Below are positions 36,394-46,758 of a DNA stretch of 64,000 bases, piece by piece. The notes beneath the pieces were generated by a model. It saw only the letters and a list, made by a program, of their open reading frames with translations, made no database searches and had not been told where the DNA came from. Source of the DNA: Capsicum annuum (lineage: Eukaryota > Streptophyta > Magnoliopsida > Solanales > Solanaceae); contig NW_025892473.1 of NCBI RefSeq assembly GCF_002878395.1, positions 26,094 to 90,093 of the forward strand, in the 5' to 3' direction. How positions within the stretch are numbered: position 1 is the stretch's first letter; each line of letters begins with the position of its first letter. The position numbers and the translations under genes were made by a program.

Positions 36394-37656
36394 TTGTGTT
36401 CCTACACTACCAATCTTCGGTTCTCTAAGTCAAAAAATAAAAAAAAAAGGTGTTGAAAAGCAAAAAATTCCAAAAAGTAGCAAATCTGTCCATTCTTGTT
36501 ATCTTGGCCGAAATTGTGTCTTGTTGTTTTCTTGTGAATTTTGTGTGTTTTTTTGTTTTATAGTGTTATATTTTTGTTTCCTAACATTAGAATAGGTGTC
36601 CAAGGTGAAAAATCTTACAAAAAGAAGTTATTCTACGAGTTGGGTTTCTTGACCTAAGTGGTGTTGTTGTTTGGCCAAAATTGTGTCTAGATTAGGTGTT
36701 ATTTTGCTTGTATTAGTAGTTCTGTGTGTTATATTGTTGTTTTTATAGCATACTTGAGTGTAAATTCCAAGATTTGAGCTTTGTTAAGTTGTTGTTGGAA
36801 GGTTGGACAGTTTAGATATTGTTATTGTTCAAAGTGTTCTTGTTGTTGTTCATGTTGTTCTTGTAATATTCAACAAAATGCCTTGTTTAATTTGAAAAGG
36901 GAATAGATATATAAGGTATTGTGTTGTCTTGGGACTACTTTCAAGACAACAATAAAATGGAAAAGAAACAAATACCTACCAAAAGCTTGCCTACCAAAAG
37001 AGTGTCAAAACATCTTTCAAGAAAGGCCAAAAGAGGAAAGGGAAAAGACAAGGCAAAAAGGTGTTTTGCCATTTTAGTGCAAGTTGGTGAAAGATGATGT
37101 ACACCTTTTTGAACTTTGGAAAGAGAATCCAAAGCCTTGTCTTGTTACTCCAAAACCAAAAATTCATTACCAACAAAAAAGATTAAACAACTTATGACTT
37201 GAAAACATTATACTCCACAACAACAACAATATCAATGACCAAAGAAAAAAATATAACAATAAAAATCATGGTCCATGCCAACAACCAAAAAAAAATACTA
37301 AAGTTCTTGGACATCCATAGTTTCTTTCCTTGTCTCTAGTAGTTTCATTTTCATTGACTCCTATACTAGTTGACAACTAGTAACAACCTATTAAGTTATG
37401 AACTAGTTTTTGAGTACTTCTTTTGTGAAAGTGTTACTTATGGTGCTTTGCTCGTTTACAGTTCGTAGTTGTTTTTCGTTCAAGTGAGTAAAAAAATTCT
37501 TTGAGTCTTATAAAAGAAATCCACTCCAACTTAAGAATAGACTCATTCCTAAGCACTCAAGGATTGATAGTCGGCTTACAACACTTGAAGGACCAACTGA
37601 GGAAGCTGAGTGTGAAGAATGTCTAGCGTATTTTGAACTATCGTTTGCTTGTTTTG
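36394..37656 (+). other. Leader of element E, no gene seen
   Basis: AT-rich sequence with runs of TTGTTG and CAACAA and no convincing coding frame. The last part (37641-37659) is T-rich and ends in TTTTGTAG directly before the gag-like frame. It looks like a plant 3' splice site, but I found no matching donor that I would defend. Confidence 0.5.
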
Positions 37657-37659
37657 TAG

Positions 37660-38163
37660 GTACAATTGCAAATCGAACCCAAAAGTTCCAATTCCCCAAC
37701 TGTGAATAATAATGTTATGAATGTCCTCTTAGCTAGTCTTGAAACTTTGTATAAAGGCGTGGCTAGGATGAAGGCAAATGTTGAGAAGTTGGGTTCGGAT
37801 GTGGCCTCAACGAGTGAAAGATTGGACAGGCTGGAAATCCAAAGGAGCTCTCGACCTCATACCACTCAAAACACTTCACCTACTATTACTCCTGAGACCT
37901 TGCACTAAAGATTGTATCCACCAAGTGCTACAAACCAAGTCAATCTTTACTCCCAAAGCCGAGAACAAGATGGACCTAGCTATTCCTCACTCCACCAAGT
38001 TCCACAAGGAGGACTTGGAACCCAAATTCCATCCCTAAACCCAAATCCTCCACTACAAAATCCTTCAATTCAAAGACCCTACACTCCACTAAATCCAATG
38101 TATCCTTCCCAAGCTACACTAACGCAGAAATACACCATCCAAGTAAAAAAAAGGGAAAGTTAG
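37660..38163 (+). pseudogene. Element E gag-like N-terminal reading frame
   Basis: One frame runs from 37660 to the stop at 38161-38163, broken by a single TAA at 37906-37908. The first in-frame ATG is 37717. The first half predicts a coiled-coil-like helix (Leu-Glu-x-Leu-Tyr, then Met-x-Ala-x-Val-Glu-x-Leu, then Glu-Arg-Leu-Asp-Arg-Leu-Glu). The second half is rich in Pro, Gln, Ser and Tyr. Helix followed by a Pro/Gln-rich tail is common in plant gypsy gag N-termini, but I see no capsid core and no zinc knuckle, so the gag label is inference. Confidence 0.5.
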
Positions 38164-38466
38164 GATCCAAGGAGAATGAGGATAAGCATCAAGATGGAGA
38201 GAAACTTAGTGGTGAGATACAAGAAGAATGTGAAAAGAAGAGGGCAAGGTAAAGGGAAACCGCGGGTAGTGAAGTAGGAAACGGAAAGAAAAATATGCTT
38301 GTGGGATTTGCCCACAAAGGATCTTCGATACTCACTAACCCGTATGCTACTGCTTTGCCTAGCATTGACCTTTCTTATGTACAGGTTCAAGTTCATATGC
38401 TATCAAAGAAGGATCAAAAAGGGATTCCACATGATAACATGGGAAATGAGCTAGTGACACCCTTGG
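38164..38466 (+). pseudogene. Element E, frame-shifted middle part of the same reading frame
   Basis: From about 38145 the coding character moves to another frame: a Lys/Glu-rich stretch, a stop at 38250-38252, then an open part from 38295 to 38543 that overlaps the start of the large ORF. The protein text is continuous in style, with a hydrophilic stretch and then a folded-looking part with Tyr, Leu and Pro. I infer that 37660-39489 was once one reading frame, broken by two frameshifts and two stops. Confidence 0.45.
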
Positions 38467-39489
38467 ATGAGAGTGGACTGCCGTGGCATACACCGAAGTA
38501 TAATTGCTATGCTCTACACTTCCTTAGGTTTGAAATGTTGTGATAAGGATATTAGTATCCAATGTGAAGTAGCTTCGGGTTTACATAGTGTAGAAAAGCA
38601 TGAATATTTCCTTGGTAGTTCTCTTGTTGCATATGTTAGTCAATTTGCTCTTAAGGATAGATCACTACTTGATCGTGTGAGTGCTGTGATTCAAAATCCT
38701 CAAATTAGTGTTCATTCTTGTAATATTGACCATGATATTGGACATATTCCTTTGAGCTTGTGGGATGCAAACCGTGCTACTAGTTTTGCTCAAGGAAATC
38801 ATATGTTTGGTAAACTTTTGAATAAAGGTGTGCTTTCTCTTAAGAGAAGACTTCTAGGACACAACTCTTTAGTATTTGATAGTATCCTAATAAAAGGATT
38901 GGTTAATCTCTACTTTTACCCTTGGATACACCATCCCTTTGATCCCGAAACACTAGCGGATTGGAAAAGGGGTTGCCTTGACTTATGCTTATCTTTCCTT
39001 GATGATTATCTTATCCCTATCCTTTGTAATTTTAAAACTACATGTTTCATGGTAAAAATAAAGGATAGCTGGTTGAATTGTAAAAGTGTACCCCCTCAGC
39101 AAGATATCGTTACACTTGATTCCTTTCTACACTACCTCCTTACCTATGATGATAACCATGTTAATTTTGAATTTGTATTTAGTGGAAGGAAGTTTGGTGG
39201 CTGGTTTTATTATTTGTATGATGGTGATATATGGTTGAGTTGGATCTTAAGATCAATTATGGCACTATATTTGATGAGGTCCTTTGTAGAGGTAATGAAA
39301 CAAATGTATCTTATGGTTCCTAAGATGAAGGTAGTCTTACCTTTTTGGTATAGTAAAGCTATTAAGACCATTGTAGTTTCCTTATCTCTGGATATTTGCC
39401 AAAGACACTTCCTTTGTTCCATTCATGCTGAGCTTTTCATGTCACACACGAAGGACCTATGGGTATATTCCAAATGTGAACAACCTTGA
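38467..39489 (+). CDS. Unknown protein of element E with repeated 32-residue motif (340 codons)
   Basis: This is the longest open frame in the window and I do not recognise its family. It starts at an ATG but probably continues an upstream frame: the overlapping frame 38295-38543 leads into it at about 38520. It has no RT, protease, integrase or zinc-knuckle motif. A 32-residue segment at residues 179-210 (39001-39096) recurs at residues 309-340 (39391-39486) and again past the stop at 39535-39630 in the same frame. Ten positions are shared by all three: Asp1, Leu8, Cys9, Phe16, Met17, Lys21, Asp22, Trp24, Lys28 and Pro32. The body is rich in Leu, Phe, Trp and Cys. It could be a captured host gene or a diverged structural protein. 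That it is open while its surroundings are broken may mean youth rather than function. Confidence 0.6.
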   Translation: MRVDCRGIHRSIIAMLYTSLGLKCCDKDISIQCEVASGLHSVEKHEYFLGSSLVAYVSQFALKDRSLLDRVSAVIQNPQISVHSCNIDHDIGHIPLSLWDANRATSFAQGNHMFGKLLNKGVLSLKRRLLGHNSLVFDSILIKGLVNLYFYPWIHHPFDPETLADWKRGCLDLCLSFLDDYLIPILCNFKTTCFMVKIKDSWLNCKSVPPQQDIVTLDSFLHYLLTYDDNHVNFEFVFSGRKFGGWFYYLYDGDIWLSWILRSIMALYLMRSFVEVMKQMYLMVPKMKVVLPFWYSKAIKTIVVSLSLDICQRHFLCSIHAELFMSHTKDLWVYSKCEQP

Positions 39490-39745
39490 CTTGATGACAT
39501 ATGTGATACTTTAAGATTGTAATCCTCTTTCCTTGATGTTTATCTTAGTCATGTCCTTTGTGATGCTTGTGGTACATGTTTCATGATCATAACAAAGGAT
39601 TGTTGGTTGTATTCCAAAAGCGTACCCCCTTGGCATGTCTATATAATTTATGGTACTAATATTAACCCTCCTATTATGAGGATTGTGTGCTTGTTTTCCC
39701 TCTCTTTGGTTTTGCAAGGTGCAAATTTGAGGACAAATTCCTTTT
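39490..39745 (+). pseudogene. C-terminal extension of the element E protein
   Basis: After the TGA at 39487-39489 the same frame goes on, with one more stop near 39520, through the third copy of the 32-residue motif (39535-39630). It ends with Leu-Arg-Thr-Asn-Ser-Phe and a stop just before the purine tract. Endings of this type, followed by Gly-Glu-Asp-Asp, are usual for plant Ty3/gypsy pol (family knowledge), which suggests that the tail of a gypsy polyprotein was kept. Confidence 0.5.
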
Positions 39746-39758
39746 AAGGTGGAGAGGA
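39746..39758 (+). promoter_or_regulatory. Polypurine tract of element E
   Basis: AAGGTGGAGAGGA lies directly before the right LTR. Confidence 0.75.
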
Positions 39759-40490
39759 TGATACAAGCATGAGGAGCACAAGGACTACAAGTTTTTTTTA
39801 AAGGTCCACATTTCGGATTTTCAAAGGAATTGAAGAACTTTTGAAGCCTTTTTTAAAGCCTTTTCCAAGCTCGGGAACTACAGACTACAAGGCGCATTTA
39901 TGAAAATGGACGCGGATGAGCATGACTTAAGTTCATCCAAGGGAGTGTATGTATTAAAGTGTGAAGACATGCCTTGAGTGTCTTAAAAACACTACAAGTC
40001 AGCCCCATTTATACACTCCAAACCCACCCCCTTCATTAAGGGTAAATGTGTCATTTCCCATCTCTTTGTAATAGACTAAAAGTAAGAACCCCTTAGTCTT
40101 ACTTTCTTAGTTAGCTCATTTTAAAATCACTTTGTAACATTGAACACCATATTTCCTCTCAAGAAGAAAGTAGACCACCAAACATTTTAAGCTTCATAAG
40201 TGAAAGGTTCTACTTGTGTTGTGAGACGGCTAGAAACGATAGTGCTTGAGTGAACCAAGTTCCTCTTGTGTTCCCCGTAAGAACTTGGTTCTTTTTAATG
40301 TAATTTGTAGAGGTTTTAGAGTTTGATACACTCTTTAGTTGCTACATTTTATATTCTCTTTGTGTCAATTTATCTCTCCTTATCTTTCAAGTTTGTGTGT
40401 TTATTGTTTTCGTTTGATGTCTTATACGTATGGACAGTTTTTGTGAGTTTGTGGACTGTTTTGTGCTCTTATAGATACCGTTTGGTATCA
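39759..40490 (+). repeat. 3' LTR of element E
   Basis: This 732-bp LTR is collinear with 35636-36370 and is followed by the target duplication GTCTA. Confidence 0.93.
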
Positions 40491-41300
40491 GTCTAGGCTA
40501 TTTTATCACTGCTTTAGTCTTTTGGGGATCAACTATAATTCCATCACCGGAAATAATATGACCAAGGCAAGCTACTGACCTTGGCCAAAATTCACACTTA
40601 CTAAATTTAGCAAACAACTGGTGCTCTCTACGAGTTTGTAACACAATTGTAAGATGGTCTGCATGATCATTCTCACAATGGAAAAAGACTAGAATATCAT
40701 CAATAAAGACTACGACAAACATGTCTAGGTACTATTTGAATACTCGGTTCATCAAGTCCATGAAGGCTGCGGGAGAATTTGTTAGACCGAAGGACATGAC
40801 TAGGAATTCAAAATGACCATAACAGGTTTTTAAAGCTATTTGGGGAAAATCAGATTCCCTTACTCTAAGCTGGTGACAGTCGGATCTAAGGTCTATCTTA
40901 AAGAAGTAACTTACAACTTGGAGTTGATCAAATAGGTCATCAATTCTGGGAAGAGGGTACCTATTTTTAAGTGTGGCTTTATTTAGCTAATAATAGTCAA
41001 TGTACATTCGTAGAGAACCATCTTTCTTTTACACAAATAGGACGGAGTGCCCAATGGTGAAATGTTGGGCCTTATGAAACTTTTATCTAAAAGAACTTTG
41101 AGTTGCTCCTTTAACTCTTTAAGCATGAATGGAGCCATACGATATGGAAGAATGGAGATGGGATGAGTATCAGGAAGAAGATCAATACCAAATTCTATTT
41201 CTCTATGGGGAGGTACCCCTAGTAAATCTTCTAGAAAAACTTTAGAAAACTCATTGATAAAATGGACCGAATGAACTATTGGAGCCTCAAACATAGTGTC
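40491..41300 (-). pseudogene. Element B reverse transcriptase
   Basis: On the minus strand, 41294-40983 is open and holds the N-terminal RT start with Pro-Pro-x-Arg-Glu-Ile-Glu-Phe and the Leu-x-Lys-x-Phe-Ile-Arg-Pro segment. The palm is broken between 40980 and 40730. The frame 40722-40498 carries the catalytic Phe-Ile-Asp-Asp-Ile-Leu and the following [10 protein letters not shown] segment. E was inserted just after this part; the chain resumes at 35635. Confidence 0.82.
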
Positions 41301-41860
41301 TTTGACTCAAACTAAATGAAAAATGCACCCTTTTGATATCAACTTTTGGCCTTAATATAGGATATAAAATGACTTTTGGGAGATATGGAATTACTTTTCC
41401 ACTCAAGGACTGGCTCATCTGGAAACTGAAACTTCACCACTCTGGTACTATAATCTATATATGCATAATAGGAATGGAGTCAATCCATACCTATAATAAG
41501 GCCAAAGTCGACCATATCTAACTCTATTAGGTCTGCTAACATGATCTTTTGAAGAATAGTGATAAGACACTTTCTGTAGATCTGTTTGGCAACAACTGAC
41601 TAACCTACTGGGTTAGAAACTAAGAAGGGCTTAGAAATCTTTTCAAGACCTACTCTAAAATTTACCGCAATCAACGGAGACATATATGAGAGATTTAACC
41701 CTAGGTCTAATAGCACATAAACATTAAGATGAAAGACACGAAGCATACAAGTAAGAACATCTGGTGAACTCTCCTACTCCTGGCGGTATAATAAAGCATA
41801 GAACCAATTTTGGCACTGACCGACACCATTACTGAATGATGTGCCTTGAGGAGGATATGG
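41301..41860 (-). pseudogene. Element B protease region (heavily decayed)
   Basis: The protease of the gypsy polyprotein lies here between gag and RT. Fragments are readable in changing frames (near 41560-41470 and 41740-41690), but the catalytic Asp context is not safely identified. It is assigned by position and by comparison with F, where the same segment is open. Confidence 0.55.
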
Positions 41861-42969
41861 GCAACCTAGAGGAGATGATGCGCTAGTAGTCTGAGTATAG
41901 GTATGAACATCCCTACTTCCTTGCTTAGCAAACATACACTCTTTGATTCTGTGACCCAACTTACCATAGCCAAAATAACATTTATGCCCCAACAAACACT
42001 CACTAAGATAATTCTTACCATATCTAGCACGTGCAAGATAATTAGGACTTCCACCCACACTATTCTGAGACCTGGATATAGAAGTCCTACCCCAATGTTC
42101 TTGCTTAGATCTAGGTGCGGGAGTACTGGCTAAAAATGGAATCGACATATATGGGAAACCCTAAAACTATGAATGATTTCCCCTACAAATCTTGGTTGGC
42201 TATACTTAAACTGTCCAATTCTAGCCTTCTTATTTTGTGTTTCTTTCTCCTTTAACTTTTCTACCTCAATCTGTTGAGTATGAGTCATCAATCTAGCAAG
42301 ATCCGTATCCCCAATAATCATGGTAGTCCTACACTCCTTGACTACCAACCCAGACACTTTGGTAACAAACTTACTCATACTCAATCTTAGGTCATCTATC
42401 AAATTAGGAGCATACTTAGAAAACTGATTGAACTTAAGGCAGTACTCTTTCACTGTCATCCATCCCTGTCTAAGTTTCATGGAGTCCTCTATCTTTGATT
42501 CCCACAACTCACACGAAAAAAACCTATCTAGAAACACATCTTTAAATGCATGCCAACTTATGGGAGCTGCATTTTCACCTTTACCATTTATCCACATAAC
42601 AACCCAATCGTAAGCAACATCCTTCAGCCTGTAAGAAACTAATTCTACACTTTCCACTTCAGTAATATACAAAACTTGGGTGATCTTTTTCACCTACTCA
42701 AGGTACAACTGTGGGTCCTCACATGCCTTCGACCCAAAGAATTCAGGCAAATTCATCCTCATAAGTCACAAAGTTTGGCTGTAGATAAATCACTATTTTA
42801 TTAAAGTGGGAATGTATCCTGATGGTTGCCTGGAATATTGGCAGTCACATCCTAAGGTAACACCTGAAAGGCAGCTCAAAATTCAGCATAGGATACATTC
42901 TCATTTAAAGGACAGTAGGCTGGGATAGATGGTTATTATTTCTACGAGTATTAGCACTACGAGAAGCAT
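41774..42969 (-). pseudogene. gag: Element B gag
   Basis: The start lies near 42969, where the expected Met-Pro-Pro-Arg region has lost a base. The capsid domain is open at 42693-42130 (187 codons) with Tyr-Arg-Leu-Lys-Asp-Val-Ala-Tyr-Asp-Trp and a Phe-Leu-Asp-Arg-Phe-Phe segment, ending in a Lys/Glu-rich linker. Next, 42148-41774 holds the zinc-knuckle region, where His and the last Cys remain but the first two Cys are Tyr. At the codon where the gags of C and G have a stop, B has Trp. Confidence 0.82.
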
Positions 42970-43155
42970 ATTCTGTCACCTAAGAGCATGAGTTAAAAAT
43001 AGATAGAGACAACTATAAGAACAATGGATCATGAATGAAAAAGATGGTTTCCTAAAATATCCCTTTGCCTCTTGCTCATAAATGTGGCACACTTCACACC
43101 CATGATCAAGACTCTACGTAACGTGGCTTGTCTGACTCCCTAAGACTATTTAAAA

Positions 43156-43173
43156 CCTTAGGCTTTGATACCA
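43156..43173 (-). promoter_or_regulatory. tRNA-Met primer-binding site of element B
   Basis: The minus strand reads TGGTATCAAAGCCTAAGG, four bases inside the right LTR. It differs by one base from the usual core TGGTATCAGAGCC. Confidence 0.9.
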
Positions 43174-43177
43174 AGTT

Positions 43178-45684
43178 TGTAACACCCTAAAAATAAGTTT
43201 CAAGACGTCACACGGTGCTCGATACTATGAGTAGTCTTAATCTAACCATGTAAGCCTTCCACTAAATCTAAAACTCATACTAGAGAAATATAAACATGCT
43301 ATCAATATTGAAATACTCAATTTTCTCTGAACTAAATTGAATTTAGATGAAAATAATGTCTAAGAATACTTGACTTAAAAGTCTGGGAAACCAATACTTA
43401 AATTCTGAATTACAACTAGCAGTCTGACAAGCCTCTACTATTAATAACTAAAGAGTCATTAGGACAAACCCCCAACTGGCCCGAATTGATTGAAAATAAC
43501 TGAACAATCAACTTTAATAAATTGGAAATTTGAATGATGGGGACCGCAAACTATGAGGACTCACCAACTATTGGGATATAGATGGAGATGCTTGAAACTA
43601 AAACTGAGCACCTGAACCTACATTATTAAACAATGTAACACATAGACATAGATGTAGATTGTACTTTTTGGATGTACTGAGTATGTGGGGGTGAATGTAT
43701 TAGTAAAAAAATATCTCAATCTGCATAAATATTTATGAAAGAATGCATGCTAAGTGTAATGACTCATATTGGTTTGAATAACTAAAAGTTGAAAGTCATA
43801 AATCATAAATGATAAAGAATACTATGTAAGTCTCGTGATCCATCACATTTAGTTATAAAAGTTGTACTTGTATTCTATCTTTAAATCATCCGGTCTAAGT
43901 GCATAAAGGACTCACTTTTATATCTATAAACTGAATGCTAAAATCTTATGACTAATATCTGACGTAAAAAAAATATCTGAATAAAACTGTGAGCTTTCAC
44001 ACTTAAATTCTAAAATTTTATTTATGTCTTTACTATTAGGGAGGTTCTTCTAACCGACATAAACCATGTGAGCTATCATGGAGTCTAACGTCTAATTCCC
44101 CAAGGGGAAAACATCATGTTAGAGAGGGGTGTCATACTCTTGCTAGGGAGTATAACTTGATAAAAATGATCATAAGCTATATATGTGTCCAAAACACAAA
44201 TGGAATATAATGTTAATCTATACCTACGTTGTCTCATAGTTATGGGGAAGTAGGATGCGCTAAGCCCACACTTTTCGCTCGGTGCTAAATACTACTCCCT
44301 TTAATTTGTATGTTCATTATATAGGAAATCCACTATAAAACTAGTATAAGGGTTTACTATGAAAACTAGTTATGCATCAGTTTACTTTGAACTATTATCA
44401 AAACTATAATTAAAACTTATAAAGTGGATTCCACATCTCAGCTAAGGATCAAAAGATCAATCTTGTTCAAAAACTAAATATAGAATAATCATAGGATGCT
44501 TAAAAACATAATTTTCTTGAAATATCAATATTCAAACTAGGGCTTAAACCCATGGTTTAAATCATGTCAAATCATCACAAGGTTCATGCTTGATAATGAA
44601 AATCTTAAAAAAATTTTAATAATTCTAGCCAAGACAATGAAATTCAATTCTCAATATATGTAAAACCAAGCCCAATATATGGATAAATAAAATAGAGATG
44701 CAATTAAGAATTCACCTGGCTCATAACATTATAAAATCAAATAATGACGATTGGGTATAAACCTTATACTCAGATCATGTATATTCATGTGAATTCAAGT
44801 TTAAAAACTAGTTTTAGGCACAAGGATGAAAGAGTTATCCTTGTTCATAATCCCGCATACCTTAATTGATTAAATTGATGAAGGCACTTGACTTTGGATT
44901 CCTATTTGTGTGCTTGAAGAATGTTTATTGAAGATCCTAAATCGGGAACCTCGAATTCTTGGTTATCTTGAAAAAGGAATGCTGAATTTTAGATTTCTTG
45001 AAGTTTTAAATTAAATCTCTAGGGTTTTATTTGAGAGCAATTTGGTGAAAAATTAGTACAATATGCTTAGAATAGGTTTAATCTTCTATTTTTAATGAAT
45101 TGGGGGCATGGAAAAAGACTAAACCACCCTTGGAAATTTTAAACTTATAATTGAAATATCGTTTAAGGCATTACCGTGACGTGGTGAGCGGGCCATAGGA
45201 TACCCACGACAATGTAGTGGAACCACGGTGACTCACTGGATTTGGGCCATTGCTGATTTGGGTAACACCGTGATGCAGTTATTGGGTCATTTCTATACCC
45301 AATGTGATATGGTGAACTCACGGTGACCCTCTGGAAGCTTACAATTGAATTTTTACACTTCACTGTGACGCGGTGGACCTCTTGATGCCATACTCTCTAC
45401 GACTCAATGGAATATCGGTGAGGTGCTAGAATTCCAATCTAAACACCATCCAATCCTAGTCCAAAAAATCTAAAAGTGGCTCGAGACATGCTACTTATAG
45501 CCCTGAATATAATTCAACTCAAAAATCATCGTCTCAGGGCCCTAAAGGTCAACTTAAAATCCTTTAAGATTAAAGGGATTCAAAAGTTACTAAGCCCCTC
45601 AACACTTAACTTTATTTTCAAGTTCTAAGTGTTATAAGCACCTACTAAGGGCTGAGCTGAACTAGGAAAGTGCGGGGTATTACA
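43178..45684 (-). repeat. 5' LTR of element B
   Basis: This 2.51-kb LTR is collinear with 30764-33284, and the CACCGTGA-type U3 blocks lie at 45175-45420. The outer end TTACA is followed by the target duplication GAAGC. Confidence 0.93.
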
Positions 45685-46758
45685 GAAGCTTTGTGTCATT
45701 TTTATTCTACTTTTTATTTTTTTATGGGGACCATTAAGTAGATTTTTAAATTTTGAAGGGGTGTTGACCCCTTTTTTTTAATTGAGGAGGTACGCCTGTG
45801 CTATCCCTTGCGGATCCATCATATCACCATTACTGGGGTTAGTGGCATATGAAGATGCAGTATCTAATAATTCTATAATCTACTTTGAATTGTTATCTTT
45901 ATCTAGATTTGACAAGGCTTCTTTGAGTATTCTCTTTAATTCTTTTCTAAAAAGGTGTGATTTCTTTTGTGAGGATGAGTTTATCTCTGGTTTTTCTGCT
46001 GGACTCCATACCTTAATTTTGATGTTCTTTCTTAAGTATTTGATCCTCTTAATTTTATGAATATAAAAGGACCGATAGATAATATATGAAATTCTTTTTC
46101 CAATAAAAATTTTACACCATTTGAGTTAACAATAATTGATTATTTACTCTAAATTGGCTCCACCATCATAGAACCATCAGGGAATTATGGTGGTATTTAC
46201 TTACTTTGAATATTTAATGAATCAAGAGTGAGTATTAGGGCTAACATACATAAAATTATACCAGGCTGCCTTATAATCATACAAATTATATATTTGAGGT
46301 CAATAATTTCTTGACTGAGGAATAGGTGTATGTAGATGATCTGCATACCATTCAAATGGATTAATATCCTTTTAATTATAAACTTTAAGTATTAAATACT
46401 GTTGGCATAATTTATATCTGCAAACTTATGCTCAATTTATACCTAATCAGTATCTGTTAATATGAACTCATTATACCTTTGAGTCTTGAGGGGATCATCT
46501 GTGTCCACATATTCCCAATTTGTATAACAAGGTTTTAAAAACTCTAGAACTCAAAAACCTTAATCTTTTTTATCAAGTGCCATTATTAGCACTACCTACA
46601 AATCTACTATCTCAAATTGTTTTTTATTAGGAGTACTTTGTTCTTCCTTCTTTTACGGAGTGGCTGGGGAGACTACTTGTGAATATGTCTCTGGTGGTTT
46701 TATTGCATAACTATTTTTTGTTTGGGTAGAAATATTATTATTGGCTAAGGAATATTCT
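45685..46758 (-). pseudogene. Endogenous pararetrovirus, segment 3 (downstream ORF only)
   Basis: Minus-strand sequence collinear with about 3285-4395, the unassigned last ORF before the leader. Across B it continues into the leader of segment 1, as the exact GAAGC duplication shows. At 46758 it is cut by the LTR of F. The plus-strand open frame 45782-46060 resembles 3314-3649 only because the underlying DNA is the same; the minus reading is the viral one. Stops are present in every frame. Confidence 0.7.

Larger units (their letters stand above)
35636..40490 (+). mobile_element. Element E: non-autonomous LTR element with an unknown protein
   Basis: The LTRs are 35636-36370 and 39759-40490, with perfect 6-bp inverted ends TGATAC/GTATCA. 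The exact target duplication GTCTA is at 35631-35635 and 40491-40495. A tRNA-Met-like primer site follows the left LTR and a purine tract precedes the right one, so it lies on the plus strand inside B's pol. At 4.86 kb it encodes no protease, RT, RNase H or integrase. It has a gag-like frame (37660-38163) and a large unknown ORF (38467-39489). The few LTR differences suggest it is younger than B. It must have moved using enzymes supplied in trans. Confidence 0.93.
30764..45684 (-). mobile_element. Element B: Ty3/gypsy LTR retrotransposon, host of element E
   Basis: The LTRs are 30764-33284 and 43178-45684, with termini TGTAAC and TTACA. The exact target duplication GAAGC is at 30759-30763 and 45685-45689. 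The primer-binding site is at 43156-43173 and the polypurine tract at 33285-33297, both on the minus strand. Gag, protease, RT, RNase H and integrase are in gypsy order with a Tekay/Del-like character. Element E (35636-40490) splits pol. Without E the element is about 10.1 kb. The LTRs differ visibly, mainly by transitions, so it is old. Confidence 0.94.

Noticed and set aside
36275..36595. 106-codon Cys/Phe-rich frame crossing the LTR and leader of E
   Set aside because: It crosses the LTR boundary and the primer site and is made of T-rich DNA; not a plausible gene.
37641..37662. 3' splice site before the gag-like frame of E
   Set aside because: The T-rich run ending in TAG looks right, but no donor or branch point could be defended, so an intron is not claimed.
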